The notes: generated from the sequence alone by a model not told the origin. 64,000 nt of DNA from an uncultured Prevotella sp. (GCA_947170725.1 CAMVUM010000010.1:20886-84885); one strand, 5' to 3'. Numbered from the stretch's first letter, positions 17,403-26,450 are shown. Made by a program: numbers and translations.

Positions 17403-20400
17403 TTATTTCACTATGATGGTTTGCGACTTCGCCGTGGAACGGTATTCCGGAGCGTATGCACATCCGGCGGTACACGTTCCGGTCTCATAAGTTCCGGCGC
17501 GGTCGATATGATATTCTGTCTCTATTACGCGCTTGCCCTTGGCCATGCGGTCAAAATAGTAGTTGGTCGTGTTGTCCTTGGGCGAGCAATACATGCCGTA
17601 ACGATAGCCGCTCAGCTGACCCACCGGTTCCATGCAGGCGGCACGGCGGTCAACAATCTGAACGAAGTCGAGGTCACGGCTGGATTCGATGGTGATGCGC
17701 ACGACTATGCGGTCGCCTACGGACAGTGTGGCTTTGTCGACATTCTTGTATGTCTTGTCTCCGGTCTTCACCATCACCTCTCGCTTCACGCTTATGCCGC
17801 TGCCGGAACTATTGATATCAGACGTCTTCTGTATGAACTGGGCGTAGAGAGCACCCCACGATGTGCCTTCGGAGGTCTTCTTGGCCGTGAAAGTCTTGCC
17901 CTTAGGAGCGTCAACCACGGTCTTGACATATCCCAGTCCGGCAGTAACCTCGGGCGTGGCGAGCTTCTTCCCATCAATGGCAAGCTCGGTCTGCTCACGT
18001 GCCGACAGCTCTTTCATGTTGCCGAAGAGGAACGCATAGACGGCATCGACACTGTTCACCGGTGTGTCCCAAGCCTGAGTGCGCTTCTGCTGGAGCAGCC
18101 AGCGGCGCATCTCGTCGACGGTCTGACGGTCTTCGGGCATAACGGTGGCTATGGCCTCGATGGCCGCCACCTCGGTAGGAATCCGATAGTCACGCCATGA
18201 ATACGACGCACGGCTGGTGTCATAGTAGCGTCCCAGTTCCTCGGTATATACCGTATATTCCTTTAGGCTCCTGACATACTCGCGGCTCTTCTGCGCCTCT
18301 CCGTGCCTGGCAAGGATGATGGCGGTCAGCGCCTTCTCATAGATTGTCTGACCGACGATATCTTTCTTCAGCAGGGCGATGAGATAGTTGCATGCCGACC
18401 GCACCGATGCCGATTGGCTGCGTCCGTCGACGGCCCTGAGGTAAAGATACTGAAGTGTCATGACGCCGGGGAACGAAGGCTTAATGCCCTTGCGTTCGTC
18501 CTTCTTCATCTGCTCCACGTCTTTCACAATCTCCTTGTCCATATAGTTGATAGCCGACGCGAGCATCTTCTTTGTGGCCTGCTGTGTGCCTGTCATAGCA
18601 TTCAGACGAACGAGCATCTGTGCTATCTCCACCGTCATATACATGTTTCCGTCCATTCCCGGACACCAGCTCCACGAGCCGTCCGACAACTGCAGCCGGG
18701 CCAGTTTGTCAACGGCCATGGCACTGCGATTGGCCGTCATGGACTCGTTGAAAAAGTCAGCGAGCCGTTGTTTCTGTTCCGTCTCGCGGCCGGCGTCGGC
18801 CACCCATGGCGTCTCGGCGAGCACGATATCCTTCAGCGAGGCGTTCTTTTCGAGACTGCTCATGAGCGAGGTCTCCACGCCACACTCCATACGCCAGCGG
18901 TCGAACGTTGTCTTCACCGCAGGATTGGCATTCACAATGCTTCCGGCAATAGTGTTGGCATAGAGCGCTGTGGCCTGATCGACAGCATTGTCGTCACGCG
19001 GCGTACCCATCGAAGGCAGCGCCTGAACCATCATCCACGCCGGATTGTTGGTATATTCAACCGTCAGTCGGCCGTCGTGGCTCTTGGCGGGGAACATCTT
19101 GGAGATGTCAACGGACTTAGTGCCAGGTCCGTTCTGCGTGAACGGCACCGTCACCGTCACCTGCTCACCATCGGGAAGTATAGGAAGATAGTGCTGTTCG
19201 CCGTCGCTGAACGTCTTGCCGGCCGCCGTGATGCGGCACACCAGCAGACTGTTTGCGCCGTCGGGAGTATAGCTGAACGTTACAACGGCCGTGCTGTCAG
19301 GGCTGACATTGAAGTCGAACGACTGGGAATAGACCTCACGGTCTGTTTCCGGGTCGGCCAGAACCATTCGGGCCTTACCCCTGGCCGCGTCATTTCCAGT
19401 GTTGAATATGCGTGCCTGTATCTGTGCCTTGTCGCCCACACGTACGAAACGCGGAACGTTGGGCTGGACCATGACGTCCTTTGAGGCCACTACCTCGCCG
19501 CCGATTATTCCGTTGAACATATCGGCCGTGTGGGCCATTCCTATGAACCGCCATGTCGTGAGACTGCCCGGAAGCGTGAACGAAAGGGCCACGGAGCCGT
19601 CCTTGTCCGTAAGCAGAGCCGGATAGAAGAACGCCGTCTCTTCGAGATTTTCGCGCATCTGCACCTCCTGTCCGCCGGTTTCGTCGCCGCCACCGCCGGC
19701 CATAGCCTTCTCCTCTGTGGGGACCGCCGAGCCTTCTGCCATACCGGAAGTGCTTCTCATCTTTGCCGCTGCGGAGACAGAACCCACGACGATAGCCTCA
19801 TCTGTGGCGCTTTCCTTTTCGGCCAACACACCCGAATCATTTTTGATCATCTCACTCTTGCTGTACATCAGCCGGTTTGTCGTCCGCATCGCTGTCGCGA
19901 TTCCATAATAGGAGCCGGGGAAAAGGCTGTGGTCGAAGCGGCTCGGAGCAAACGATTTCCACGAAAGCGACTTCCACGACGCCATTCCGAACATAGTGAC
20001 GATATTGGTATTGGGACTTAATATCCACATAGCCGGCAGGTTGAGCCACACTGAAGGACTGAAATACCAGTCATGGCGGGCTATCTGATCGAGTGACTTG
20101 TCGTAGAGCGTAGCCATCAACATGGCGTCGGCCGGCGTTCCGTCGGGCTTGACAACGGTCAGGCGCCACTCCTCTTTCTGACCGGGAGTGAGACGGTCGC
20201 GGAACGTCGTCCACTTCATCTTCAACTGTTTGTCGGGCACGGGACGCCTCAAGGCTACATCATGAGTATAGAGCTTGCCGTCCTTCACCCATGCGAAAAC
20301 CATCTTCAGACCGTTGCCATAGGCTTCCTTATATGTAAACTTGCGGTTGATCAGGGCATTGCTGATGTCGGTGCGTCCGCTCTCTAAGACGGTGTTGCCC

Positions 20401-23000
20401 GACACTATGGTGTATATAACGTGGACATCCTTGTCGGACGAACCCACCTGAACCGTCACGGGACGACCGTCTGCGTGGAATGACTCATCCGAAACGTAGA
20501 ACCAGTCGCGGGTATCGGTGGGTGGCACGGTGTCGTCAAGGCCGAAAACGACGAAGTCCTGCTCCAGCGTGTCGGTCTCGCAGATGGCCACGAGACGGTG
20601 CTTGCCCGAAGTGAGGCAGCCGTCGAAAGTATATGCGCTGTCCGTGCGGACTGTCTTCCACTCGCCGCCGTCGCCGATACGAAAACGCACGTCAGCATCG
20701 ACATTGATGCCGGCCGCATTGCGGAGAGTGAACGTCAGCGTCCTGAGACTGTCGGCCAGAATCTGTTCCGGAATATCGCTCGCAAGCACAGTGGTGCGGC
20801 TTCCAAGCGGTATGCTCATGCTGCCGCTGCGGGTCTCGCCGCCGGCATCGGTAACGTCGGCCTCAACCACAAAGTCATAGAACAACGGCAACCGGCTGCC
20901 GGCATCGGCATCGGCTGGCAGGACCATGGGCACGTCGACTACAAAAGTGCCGTCGGCTCCGGTCACGGCGGTTCCGGTGAATATGGTTTCGGATGAACCG
21001 GGATAATAGGACGACACCTTATTATATATACTGCTACTGCGCCACCACAATGACGTGTTGCGCTTTACGGTATATCGGACGGCAGCACCCTGAACCTGAG
21101 CGCCGGCGTATGTCGTGGCGCGGGCCTTGACCATCAGCGTGTCGCCGTTTTTATATTTCTCGTTCACTTTGGGGAACTCCACTCGGAACGTGGGACGCTT
21201 ATATTCTTCAACACGGACCGACGACGACGAGCCGTTCACCTGAACCGTAAACACGCCGTTGAGCACACCCATGGGCAGGGTGAAGTCGGTTGAGCACGTA
21301 CCGTACGAGTCGGTAGTGAGCTCGCGTTCCTCCACAATCTTATAGTTGGCGTCACGCAGAAAGGCTTTCACGTTCTTTCCCTTCACGGCCTTGTGGTCCA
21401 CCGCGCCGGCAGGCTCATAGACAACGGCCGCCACGTGGACCGTCTGACCGGGACGATAGATGCGGCGGTCGGTGAACACGCTGGTCGACTCGCGGCTGTT
21501 CCGCCGGTCGCTATAGCTATAGTTGTCGTATCCTGTCCACACGGGAGAGGCCTTGTCCTTATCCGTATATGCGAATATCTCATGGCCGTAGCTGGCGTCC
21601 GACAGCTTGCAGACGGCCTCTCCGTCGGCGTCACACATCAGCGTGACTGCGGCGGCAGCCTGTCTGCGGCCAATGCCCTTCACTCTGACCTTGGCCCCGG
21701 ACAGCGGCTGTCCCGTGGTTGCGCTAACCACCACATAGCGCATCGAGTCGCCAGGCAGGGGATTGGCCATGCAATAGACATCGCTCACGTAGAACATCCG
21801 GCGCTCCGTCATCGTGGCCGGCACGGTCTGGATCTCCAGCATATAGACGCCCACTGGCAGCGGGCCGAGCGTCAGCGAGTCTTCAAACGTCTGCCAGTCG
21901 GGGCGCGCCATATATGCGCGTGTCTGACGACGGTCGGGCATAGCCGTCAGCATCGGTTTCAGCCGACGATAGTCATTGGCGTTCTGGGGCGAGCCCTTAT
22001 AGTCGCCACCCACAGCCGCGCGATAGACGTTCATAGTCAGCGACGTGATGTTGCGCAAGTCATACAGCTTCACTATCTGGTTTTCGCCCGGCACGACGTT
22101 ACGCTTTCCCACATGTGCGGCAAACTGCGACGCCGTCAGCCCGCGCTCGGCATTGCGCAGATAATTTGCCCGCTGCCATCCGCCCCACTTGTCGAGGGCA
22201 CGACGTATGAATGCGACCTTGTCTTCCGCAGTCACGTCGGTGCACTCCTGCATGTAGTCATAACGCTCGATGGCAGCCTCACAGACTACGTCAAGGTCCT
22301 CATAGACATGAATTATGGAATCAAGCGAGTTGATATATTCCGACTGTTTATGCCTCTTTACGCCCGACGGACGGTCATGACGCAACAGCTCAAGAGCCGA
22401 TATACAGGCCGCCGGACGCATGCCGGCAGTCTTATACCACTTCCACATGGTCATGAAGTCCTCTACCTCATAGCCCACCACGCTGAGCATGTCGCCACCG
22501 AAGACCGAGGCGTTATATCCGCGTTCAACCAGCGGTTCATAATCGGAACCCTTTGCTGCGGCCAGCTTCTCCGGAACGGCCATCGCCAGACGCCGGTAGC
22601 GCGCGGCCGCAGTGTCGCTCCCCTCGCCTATCTGGCGAGCATTATCCGTGTATATTCTATACAGCACGGCGGCATAGACAGCCTTGGCCACATCATCCGC
22701 CTCCATCCGTTCACGTGTCTCCATGCGCCGCAAAGCAGGCATGAGCGAGTCGGGCGACACGCCTGACTCAACGGCCATGCTCTTCAGTTCGGCTTTCATC
22801 AGTTGGCCGTATGCCTTTTCACCGGCAGCCTTCGCGGCAATCTTCCGCAGCACGTCAAGCTGTGTCTTCGGCAGGTCCTTTTTCTCGGCAGCCTGCTCCT
22901 GTGCCCACAATGCCGTGTATGTCTGTGCGGCGACATTCAGAGGCAAAAGCAAAACGGCCGCCAATATGAGTTTTCGAATATTTCGCATAGGGATATTCAT
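17403..23000 (-). CDS. Alpha-2-macroglobulin family protein
   Basis: A very large (about 1865 residues) periplasmic or lipid-side protein of the bacterial alpha-2-macroglobulin family, which traps proteases. After a signal peptide (RKLILAAVLLLPLNVAAQ) comes a helical N-terminal region. Then come macroglobulin-like domains, with MG2 at about residue 515 (RIYRPGQTVHVAAVVYEP). The central A2M block (ETAFFYPALLTDKDGS, about 1120) follows, and a helical thioester-like domain begins near 1340 (NAVDQATALYAN). The thioester Cys-Gln motif (CxEQ) is missing, as in many Bacteroidetes members. The start is uncertain. The -7 box at 23051-23058 rules out the frame's farthest ATG (23075). ATGs at 23030, 23018, 23000 and 22988 remain, the last two giving the best signal peptides. 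Confidence 0.85.
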   Translation of the reverse strand: MNIPMRNIRKLILAAVLLLPLNVAAQTYTALWAQEQAAEKKDLPKTQLDVLRKIAAKAAGEKAYGQLMKAELKSMAVESGVSPDSLMPALRRMETRERMEADDVAKAVYAAVLYRIYTDNARQIGEGSDTAAARYRRLAMAVPEKLAAAKGSDYEPLVERGYNASVFGGDMLSVVGYEVEDFMTMWKWYKTAGMRPAACISALELLRHDRPSGVKRHKQSEYINSLDSIIHVYEDLDVVCEAAIERYDYMQECTDVTAEDKVAFIRRALDKWGGWQRANYLRNAERGLTASQFAAHVGKRNVVPGENQIVKLYDLRNITSLTMNVYRAAVGGDYKGSPQNANDYRRLKPMLTAMPDRRQTRAYMARPDWQTFEDSLTLGPLPVGVYMLEIQTVPATMTERRMFYVSDVYCMANPLPGDSMRYVVVSATTGQPLSGAKVRVKGIGRRQAAAAVTLMCDADGEAVCKLSDASYGHEIFAYTDKDKASPVWTGYDNYSYSDRRNSRESTSVFTDRRIYRPGQTVHVAAVVYEPAGAVDHKAVKGKNVKAFLRDANYKIVEERELTTDSYGTCSTDFTLPMGVLNGVFTVQVNGSSSSVRVEEYKRPTFRVEFPKVNEKYKNGDTLMVKARATTYAGAQVQGAAVRYTVKRNTSLWWRSSSIYNKVSSYYPGSSETIFTGTAVTGADGTFVVDVPMVLPADADAGSRLPLFYDFVVEADVTDAGGETRSGSMSIPLGSRTTVLASDIPEQILADSLRTLTFTLRNAAGINVDADVRFRIGDGGEWKTVRTDSAYTFDGCLTSGKHRLVAICETDTLEQDFVVFGLDDTVPPTDTRDWFYVSDESFHADGRPVTVQVGSSDKDVHVIYTIVSGNTVLESGRTDISNALINRKFTYKEAYGNGLKMVFAWVKDGKLYTHDVALRRPVPDKQLKMKWTTFRDRLTPGQKEEWRLTVVKPDGTPADAMLMATLYDKSLDQIARHDWYFSPSVWLNLPAMWILSPNTNIVTMFGMASWKSLSWKSFAPSRFDHSLFPGSYYGIATAMRTTNRLMYSKSEMIKNDSGVLAEKESATDEAIVVGSVSAAAKMRSTSGMAEGSAVPTEEKAMAGGGGDETGGQEVQMRENLEETAFFYPALLTDKDGSVALSFTLPGSLTTWRFIGMAHTADMFNGIIGGEVVASKDVMVQPNVPRFVRVGDKAQIQARIFNTGNDAARGKARMVLADPETDREVYSQSFDFNVSPDSTAVVTFSYTPDGANSLLVCRITAAGKTFSDGEQHYLPILPDGEQVTVTVPFTQNGPGTKSVDISKMFPAKSHDGRLTVEYTNNPAWMMVQALPSMGTPRDDNAVDQATALYANTIAGSIVNANPAVKTTFDRWRMECGVETSLMSSLEKNASLKDIVLAETPWVADAGRETEQKQRLADFFNESMTANRSAMAVDKLARLQLSDGSWSWCPGMDGNMYMTVEIAQMLVRLNAMTGTQQATKKMLASAINYMDKEIVKDVEQMKKDERKGIKPSFPGVMTLQYLYLRAVDGRSQSASVRSACNYLIALLKKDIVGQTIYEKALTAIILARHGEAQKSREYVRSLKEYTVYTEELGRYYDTSRASYSWRDYRIPTEVAAIEAIATVMPEDRQTVDEMRRWLLQQKRTQAWDTPVNSVDAVYAFLFGNMKELSAREQTELAIDGKKLATPEVTAGLGYVKTVVDAPKGKTFTAKKTSEGTSWGALYAQFIQKTSDINSSGSGISVKREVMVKTGDKTYKNVDKATLSVGDRIVVRITIESSRDLDFVQIVDRRAACMEPVGQLSGYRYGMYCSPKDNTTNYYFDRMAKGKRVIETEYHIDRAGTYETGTCTAGCAYAPEYRSTAKSQTIIVK

Positions 23001-23050
23001 TTTTGTTGCATGTATCATGTCCGTATTCATAAACATATATGTTGATTTTA

Positions 23051-23058
23051 CAAAGATA
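23051..23058 (-). promoter_or_regulatory. Promoter -7 box of the A2M-DUF1573-meaB operon
   Basis: TATCTTTG on the minus strand, with a CTTTG string about 20 bases upstream as a possible -33 element. It limits the usable start codons of the A2M gene. Confidence 0.6.
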
Positions 23059-23130
23059 ATACAATTATCGCACAAAGCAAAAGTTTTTCACCACCAACAA
23101 TAAACTTTCACGTTGTTTTTATTCTTATCC

Positions 23131-23286
23131 CACGGCTATTTCATTTAGCATCTCAATGTTACATGGCCCGTGTAACACCGTTACATGAGCCGCGTAATAT
23201 CGTTACATGGCCCGTGTAACACTGTTACGCGGGCCATGTAATAAAAGCTGTTTTGTACATTCCATTGCCTAAATGAAATAGCCGTG
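23131..23286. mobile_element. MITE-like element with 18-bp TIRs, 9-bp target duplication and four 22-bp units
   Basis: The left end CACGGCTATTTCATTTAG (23131-23148) is the exact complement of the right end (23269-23286). Both outer flanks read TTCTTATCC (23122-23130 and 23287-23295), a 9-bp target-site duplication. Between the ends lie four consecutive 22-bp units (23157-23178, 23179-23200, 23201-23222, 23223-23244). Each runs from GTTAC to GTAA around a GGCCCG/GAGCCG core, so each can fold as a short hairpin. No transposase is encoded. The element must be moved in trans, by an unknown transposase that makes 9-bp duplications. Confidence 0.85.
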
Positions 23287-23421
23287 TTCTTATCCGAACG
23301 TCTATTCTATACTCAGATTTACCTTTCAGCAGATTCCTACGGCAGGACCTACAACGTAAATAACCAATATTTTAAGAAAAATAAAGAGAAGTTCCATAAA
23401 GACAATAATGGATAAAGATAA

Positions 23422-23499
23422 TTATCCCCCCGTCTTACATCCCGGACACTGTCCCGTTCCGACGCAGTTGTCGCAACAAAACGAATCCCGAACAAGCAT
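23422..23499 (-). CDS. Possible 25-residue Cys-rich peptide
   Basis: A tiny frame with five cysteines, ending CCDNCVGTGQCPGCKTGG. The spacing resembles a DnaJ-type or small zinc-ribbon motif (CxxC with GTG between). A TAATTTTG promoter box at 23518-23525 (minus) would start transcription about 12 bases before its ATG. No good ribosome-binding site is seen, and the frame is short enough to be chance. In-frame extension upstream to an ATG within the 24-bp direct repeat would give 41 residues. I do not recognise the peptide with certainty. Confidence 0.3.
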   Translation of the reverse strand: MLVRDSFCCDNCVGTGQCPGCKTGG

Positions 23500-23517
23500 A
23501 CACAAACAACCAAAATC

Positions 23518-23525
23518 CAAAATTA
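23518..23525 (-). promoter_or_regulatory. Promoter -7 box upstream of the Cys-rich peptide
   Basis: TAATTTTG on the minus strand. The only frame downstream before the A2M promoter region is the 25-residue peptide. Confidence 0.35.
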
Positions 23526-23581
23526 TTATAAGATTTTTGGATTCCATTCTAAATTTTTTATAAGATTTTTGGATTCCATTC
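23526..23581. repeat. Two 24-bp direct repeats downstream of the MATE gene
   Basis: The same 24 bases, ending TTTTTGGATTCCATTC, occur at 23526-23549 and 23558-23581, a 32-bp period. They lie between the MATE stop and the small Cys-rich frame. Confidence 0.7.
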
Positions 23582-23600
23582 CACCTCTTCCCCGCGGCCA

Positions 23601-24911
23601 CTATATCCTCCCGGCAATCTTCCGGCGGTATATCACCGTCTGGACGGCGCCGCGCGAAGCGAGATAGAGCGTCATGGCGAGCCACAGGGCATGATTGCCG
23701 AACGACGGATGGAGGCCGAAGAAGACAGCGAAGAAGATGGCGGCGGATATGGCAAGTGACACAAGCATGCCACGTGTGGCGGTGACACCGATGAAGATGC
23801 CGTCCCAGACAAAGGCGGCCATGCTGCACAGCGGAATGACAAGCGCCCACGGAAAATAGCAGGATGAGGCACTGATGACAGCCTCGTCGTCGGTGAGCAG
23901 GCGCAGGAACGGTGTTCCGCCGACGGCATAGACAACGGTAAAGGCCACGCCCATCAGCAGCCCCCAAAGGAAAAGCCGCCTGACGGTGTCGCGGAAAGCC
24001 ACGCCGTTGCGCGCTCCGTAGTACCGTCCGCCGAGCGCCTCGCCGGCATTGGCGAAGCCGTCCATGACGTAGGAGAAGAGCAGGAAGAGCTGCATGAGCA
24101 CAGTGTTGACAGCCAGAATGACCGCCCCCTGACGCGCTCCTGCCGAAGTGAAATAGAGATTGACGGCCACAAGACAGAGCGTCCGCAGAAAGATGTCGCG
24201 GTTGACGGTGAAGAAACGGCTCAGTTCGCTCCGCCGCAGCACGCCTGTCCACACCATATAGCGCCCCAGCCGGCCGTGATGGCGCAGCAGGAGCACGGCG
24301 GCAGCGGCCAGACCGGCATACTGGGCGATGACCGTGCCCATGGCCACGCCCTCTATACGCAGGCCCAGACCGTAGACGAGCGTAAGGCTCGCACAGATGT
24401 TGACAACGTTCTGCATGATGGAGACGAACATAGGTATGCGCGTGTTCTGCATGCCGACGAACCATCCCATCAGCCCGTAAAGTCCCAGCACGGCGGGCGC
24501 ACCCCATACGCAGATGGAGAAATAAACACGTGACAGCGGCTCAACATCGGCCGTGGGCTTCATCAGACGCACCATAAGCCACTCCAACCCCCACTGACCC
24601 GCAATCAGCATCAGCGCCACCGCGAGAGCTACGGCCACCGAACGCACAAGCAGCTGCATGACACCCGTCATGTCACGGCGTCCGAAAGCCTGCGACGTCA
24701 TGCCGCTGGTGCCCATTCGCAGAAAACCGAATATCCAGTAGATGAGGTTGAACGTCATCGAGCCGACGGCTATGGCACCGATATATGCGGCGTCGCCAAG
24801 ATGGCCCACGATGGCTACGTCAACGAGGCCGAGCAGCGGCACGGTGATGTTCGACACTATTGAAGGTACTGCAATACGCAGTATGCGGCGGTCAAGTCGG
24901 ATTATTTTCAT
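23601..24911 (-). CDS. MATE family efflux transporter
   Basis: A 436-residue inner-membrane protein of the multidrug and toxic compound extrusion family (DinF-like branch), exporting substrates by Na+ or H+ antiport. About 12 membrane segments can be read. The N-terminal half has the family strings LRIAVPSIVSNITVPLLGLV and AIVGHLGDAAYIGA, plus GTSGMTSQAFGRRD. I chose ATG 24911 (MKIIRLDRR). An upstream in-frame GTG/ATG adds 17 hydrophilic residues and overlaps the decayed ATPase. No regulator is adjacent, and its substrate cannot be told. Confidence 0.88.
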   Translation of the reverse strand: MKIIRLDRRILRIAVPSIVSNITVPLLGLVDVAIVGHLGDAAYIGAIAVGSMTFNLIYWIFGFLRMGTSGMTSQAFGRRDMTGVMQLLVRSVAVALAVALMLIAGQWGLEWLMVRLMKPTADVEPLSRVYFSICVWGAPAVLGLYGLMGWFVGMQNTRIPMFVSIMQNVVNICASLTLVYGLGLRIEGVAMGTVIAQYAGLAAAAVLLLRHHGRLGRYMVWTGVLRRSELSRFFTVNRDIFLRTLCLVAVNLYFTSAGARQGAVILAVNTVLMQLFLLFSYVMDGFANAGEALGGRYYGARNGVAFRDTVRRLFLWGLLMGVAFTVVYAVGGTPFLRLLTDDEAVISASSCYFPWALVIPLCSMAAFVWDGIFIGVTATRGMLVSLAISAAIFFAVFFGLHPSFGNHALWLAMTLYLASRGAVQTVIYRRKIAGRI

Positions 24912-24961
24912 ATACGGTATAGCAGCAGAGATATGTTGCCTCGCTTTAGATTTAACGCACA

Positions 24962-25356
24962 TTATGCGAGATTATTTTGCCGGGACGGGGATAATGCAAA
25001 CGCAAGGTCCTGTCGCGGCAGAACAGACACCACAAGCAGGAAATCCATTTGAAACAAGATGTTGTCATATATCGGCGTGTCGATGGACAGACAGATAATC
25101 TTCTGTAAACTTGTCCCCTCTTTTATCAGCCTGTCTATCGTATGGTAGAGCATGACCATCTTGCCGACGCGACGCGGCCCCATGAGTATCACTCCACGCT
25201 TTATGTCGCGCTGCGTGACCATCATGTAGAATGTGTCGAGATAGAGCCTCCGCGGCAGAACCATGTAGCCTGCCGGAATCGTGTCGGTCGTCCACCAACA
25301 TTTTTCATGCGGAGCAATACCTGTTCTTTTAAAAGTGCATCTATTTTCATAATCAT
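24962..25356 (-). pseudogene. Decayed AAA+ ATPase (AAA_14/DUF4143 type), 5' fragment
   Basis: The start of a Bacteroidales AAA ATPase of about 400 residues. ATG 25350 (or 25356) opens MKIDALLKEQVLLRMKNVGG. The homologous continuation TDTIPAGYMVLPRRLYLDTF lies in another frame, so there is a one-base shift near 25284-25300. In the Walker A motif GPRRVGKM the essential Thr/Ser is replaced by Met. Homology stops at SIDTPIYDN, after which the frame runs into MATE upstream DNA. The C-terminal two thirds are gone. A promoter box still lies at 25372-25379. Confidence 0.65.
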
Positions 25357-25371
25357 AATATGTTATTCTTT

Positions 25372-25379
25372 TGCAAAGA
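25372..25379 (-). promoter_or_regulatory. Promoter -7 box of the decayed ATPase
   Basis: TATCTTTG on the minus strand, about 16 bases before ATG 25356. The gene it serves is broken. Confidence 0.5.
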
Positions 25380-25483
25380 TAATGCAAGCAGACACGATGG
25401 GAGCTTGCTCACTGATTATTCGCAAGCTAATCAACACGTGTCGAGTGCCGCCTTTCTTCTGCGAAGACACAACAAAATTCAAC

Positions 25484-25550
25484 TAAAGTGACAAAAACGT
25501 TAGAATAAGCACACTGACAAGGGGCTTATTCTAACGCTTTTGTCACTTTA
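25484..25550. repeat. 27-bp inverted repeat (long hairpin)
   Basis: Arms 25484-25510 and 25524-25550 are complementary at 26 of 27 positions around a 13-nt loop. Each arm begins or ends with TAAAGTGACAAAA. It stands alone between the decayed ATPase promoter and the tlpA promoter. The rest of 25388-25672 shows no gene. It could be a bidirectional terminator or a small palindromic repeat. Confidence 0.75.
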
Positions 25551-25672
25551 AGGCTTTTTCCAGCACACAAACCTTTTATTGCCACACCGCGCTGTGCCGC
25601 TGAAAAAAGACAGAAATAGCGCTACGGAGACGTTTTCCGTCCCGTTTTGTTCGTTATATATGGGAAAAGTCC

Positions 25673-25680
25673 TATCTTTG
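25673..25680 (+). promoter_or_regulatory. Promoter -7 box of the TlpA-like gene
   Basis: TATCTTTG, 130 bases before the start codon. A TTTTG string about 25 bases upstream could be the -33 element. Confidence 0.5.
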
Positions 25681-25809
25681 TGCATGCCAAGCGACATCCG
25701 CCGCGCCCGGAAGATGGATTCCGCTGCGCGCGGTTGTACTGACGGCTGACACGCAACATAATCATAACAGGCACATTTATCAAACCTGCAATTACAATCA
25801 AAACTTTTT

Positions 25810-26427
25810 ATGAAAACAAAGATTCCAATCATTTCCCTGCTGCTCCTGCTGCCCTTGACGGCGGTACGGTCGGAAGCGGCACGCAAACTATCTCTCGACG
25901 CATCCGCCGAGGCTACCATAACCGACACCGCACTGAGCTCATTGGTAGCAGAAAAACGCGCCAAGGACAAGCAGCTTCAGGAGGAGCCGGCGCGCCGTGA
26001 CAATGTATTCTTCCATGAACTGGACGACGTGAAGCCGGAGAACATTCTCGCGACGATACTCGACAAATATAAGGGAAAGGCCGTCGTGGTGGACATCTGG
26101 GCCACATGGTGCGGTCCGTGCAAAGCCGGCCATAGTCAGATGAAGCCGCTGAAAGAGGAGCTTAAGAACGAGGACGTGGTCTTCATCTATCTCACCGGAC
26201 CTACATCACCGGCCGACACATGGCAGAAAATGATTGGCAGCATCGACGGCGACCACTATTATCTGACCAAAGAACAATACAGCTATATCCTCAATAAGCA
26301 TGAGTCGCAGGGCATACCGACCTATCTCGTCTTCGACCGAGAGGGACGCCTGACGTTCAAGAACATCGGCACGACCTCGAACAAAAACATGAAAGAGGAG
26401 ATAGAAAAGGCGTTGGAGTGGCTCTGA
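25810..26427 (+). CDS. TlpA-like thioredoxin-fold oxidoreductase
   Basis: A 205-residue exported thioredoxin-fold protein. The signal peptide (MKTKIPIISLLLLLPLTA) and a helical linker lead to a TlpA/ResA-type domain from about residue 65. The active site is WCGPC at 100-104 (Cys101, Cys104). The cis-proline strand is GIPTYLVFDREG. Such proteins reduce or rearrange periplasmic disulfides, often in cytochrome c maturation or oxidative stress. A terminator follows at once and the next gene is a peroxiredoxin, so both neighbours handle thiol redox. Confidence 0.85.
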   Translation: MKTKIPIISLLLLLPLTAVRSEAARKLSLDASAEATITDTALSSLVAEKRAKDKQLQEEPARRDNVFFHELDDVKPENILATILDKYKGKAVVVDIWATWCGPCKAGHSQMKPLKEELKNEDVVFIYLTGPTSPADTWQKMIGSIDGDHYYLTKEQYSYILNKHESQGIPTYLVFDREGRLTFKNIGTTSNKNMKEEIEKALEWL

Positions 26428-26450
26428 AAACGGGATGAAGGAGCTGACGG

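Noticed and set aside
16623..18200. A 525-codon plus-strand frame opposite the DUF1573 and A2M genes
   Set aside because: It is an antisense frame caused by high GC and codon bias of the true genes. It has no signal peptide or motif.
21393..22766. A 457-codon plus-strand frame opposite the A2M gene
   Set aside because: Antisense shadow, His/Arg-rich, no recognisable domain.
23001..23075. Start of the A2M protein at 23075
   Set aside because: That ATG lies upstream of the -7 box at 23051-23058 and could not be in the transcript from that promoter.
23157..23244. CRISPR or integron-like array within the MITE
   Set aside because: The units touch each other without unique spacers and sit between perfect terminal inverted repeats.
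23500..24507. A frame of more than 300 codons on the minus strand across the MATE gene
   Set aside because: It overlaps the MATE gene in another frame on the same strand, is Arg- and His-rich, and has no family features. Only its last 25 codons, beyond the MATE stop, are considered separately.
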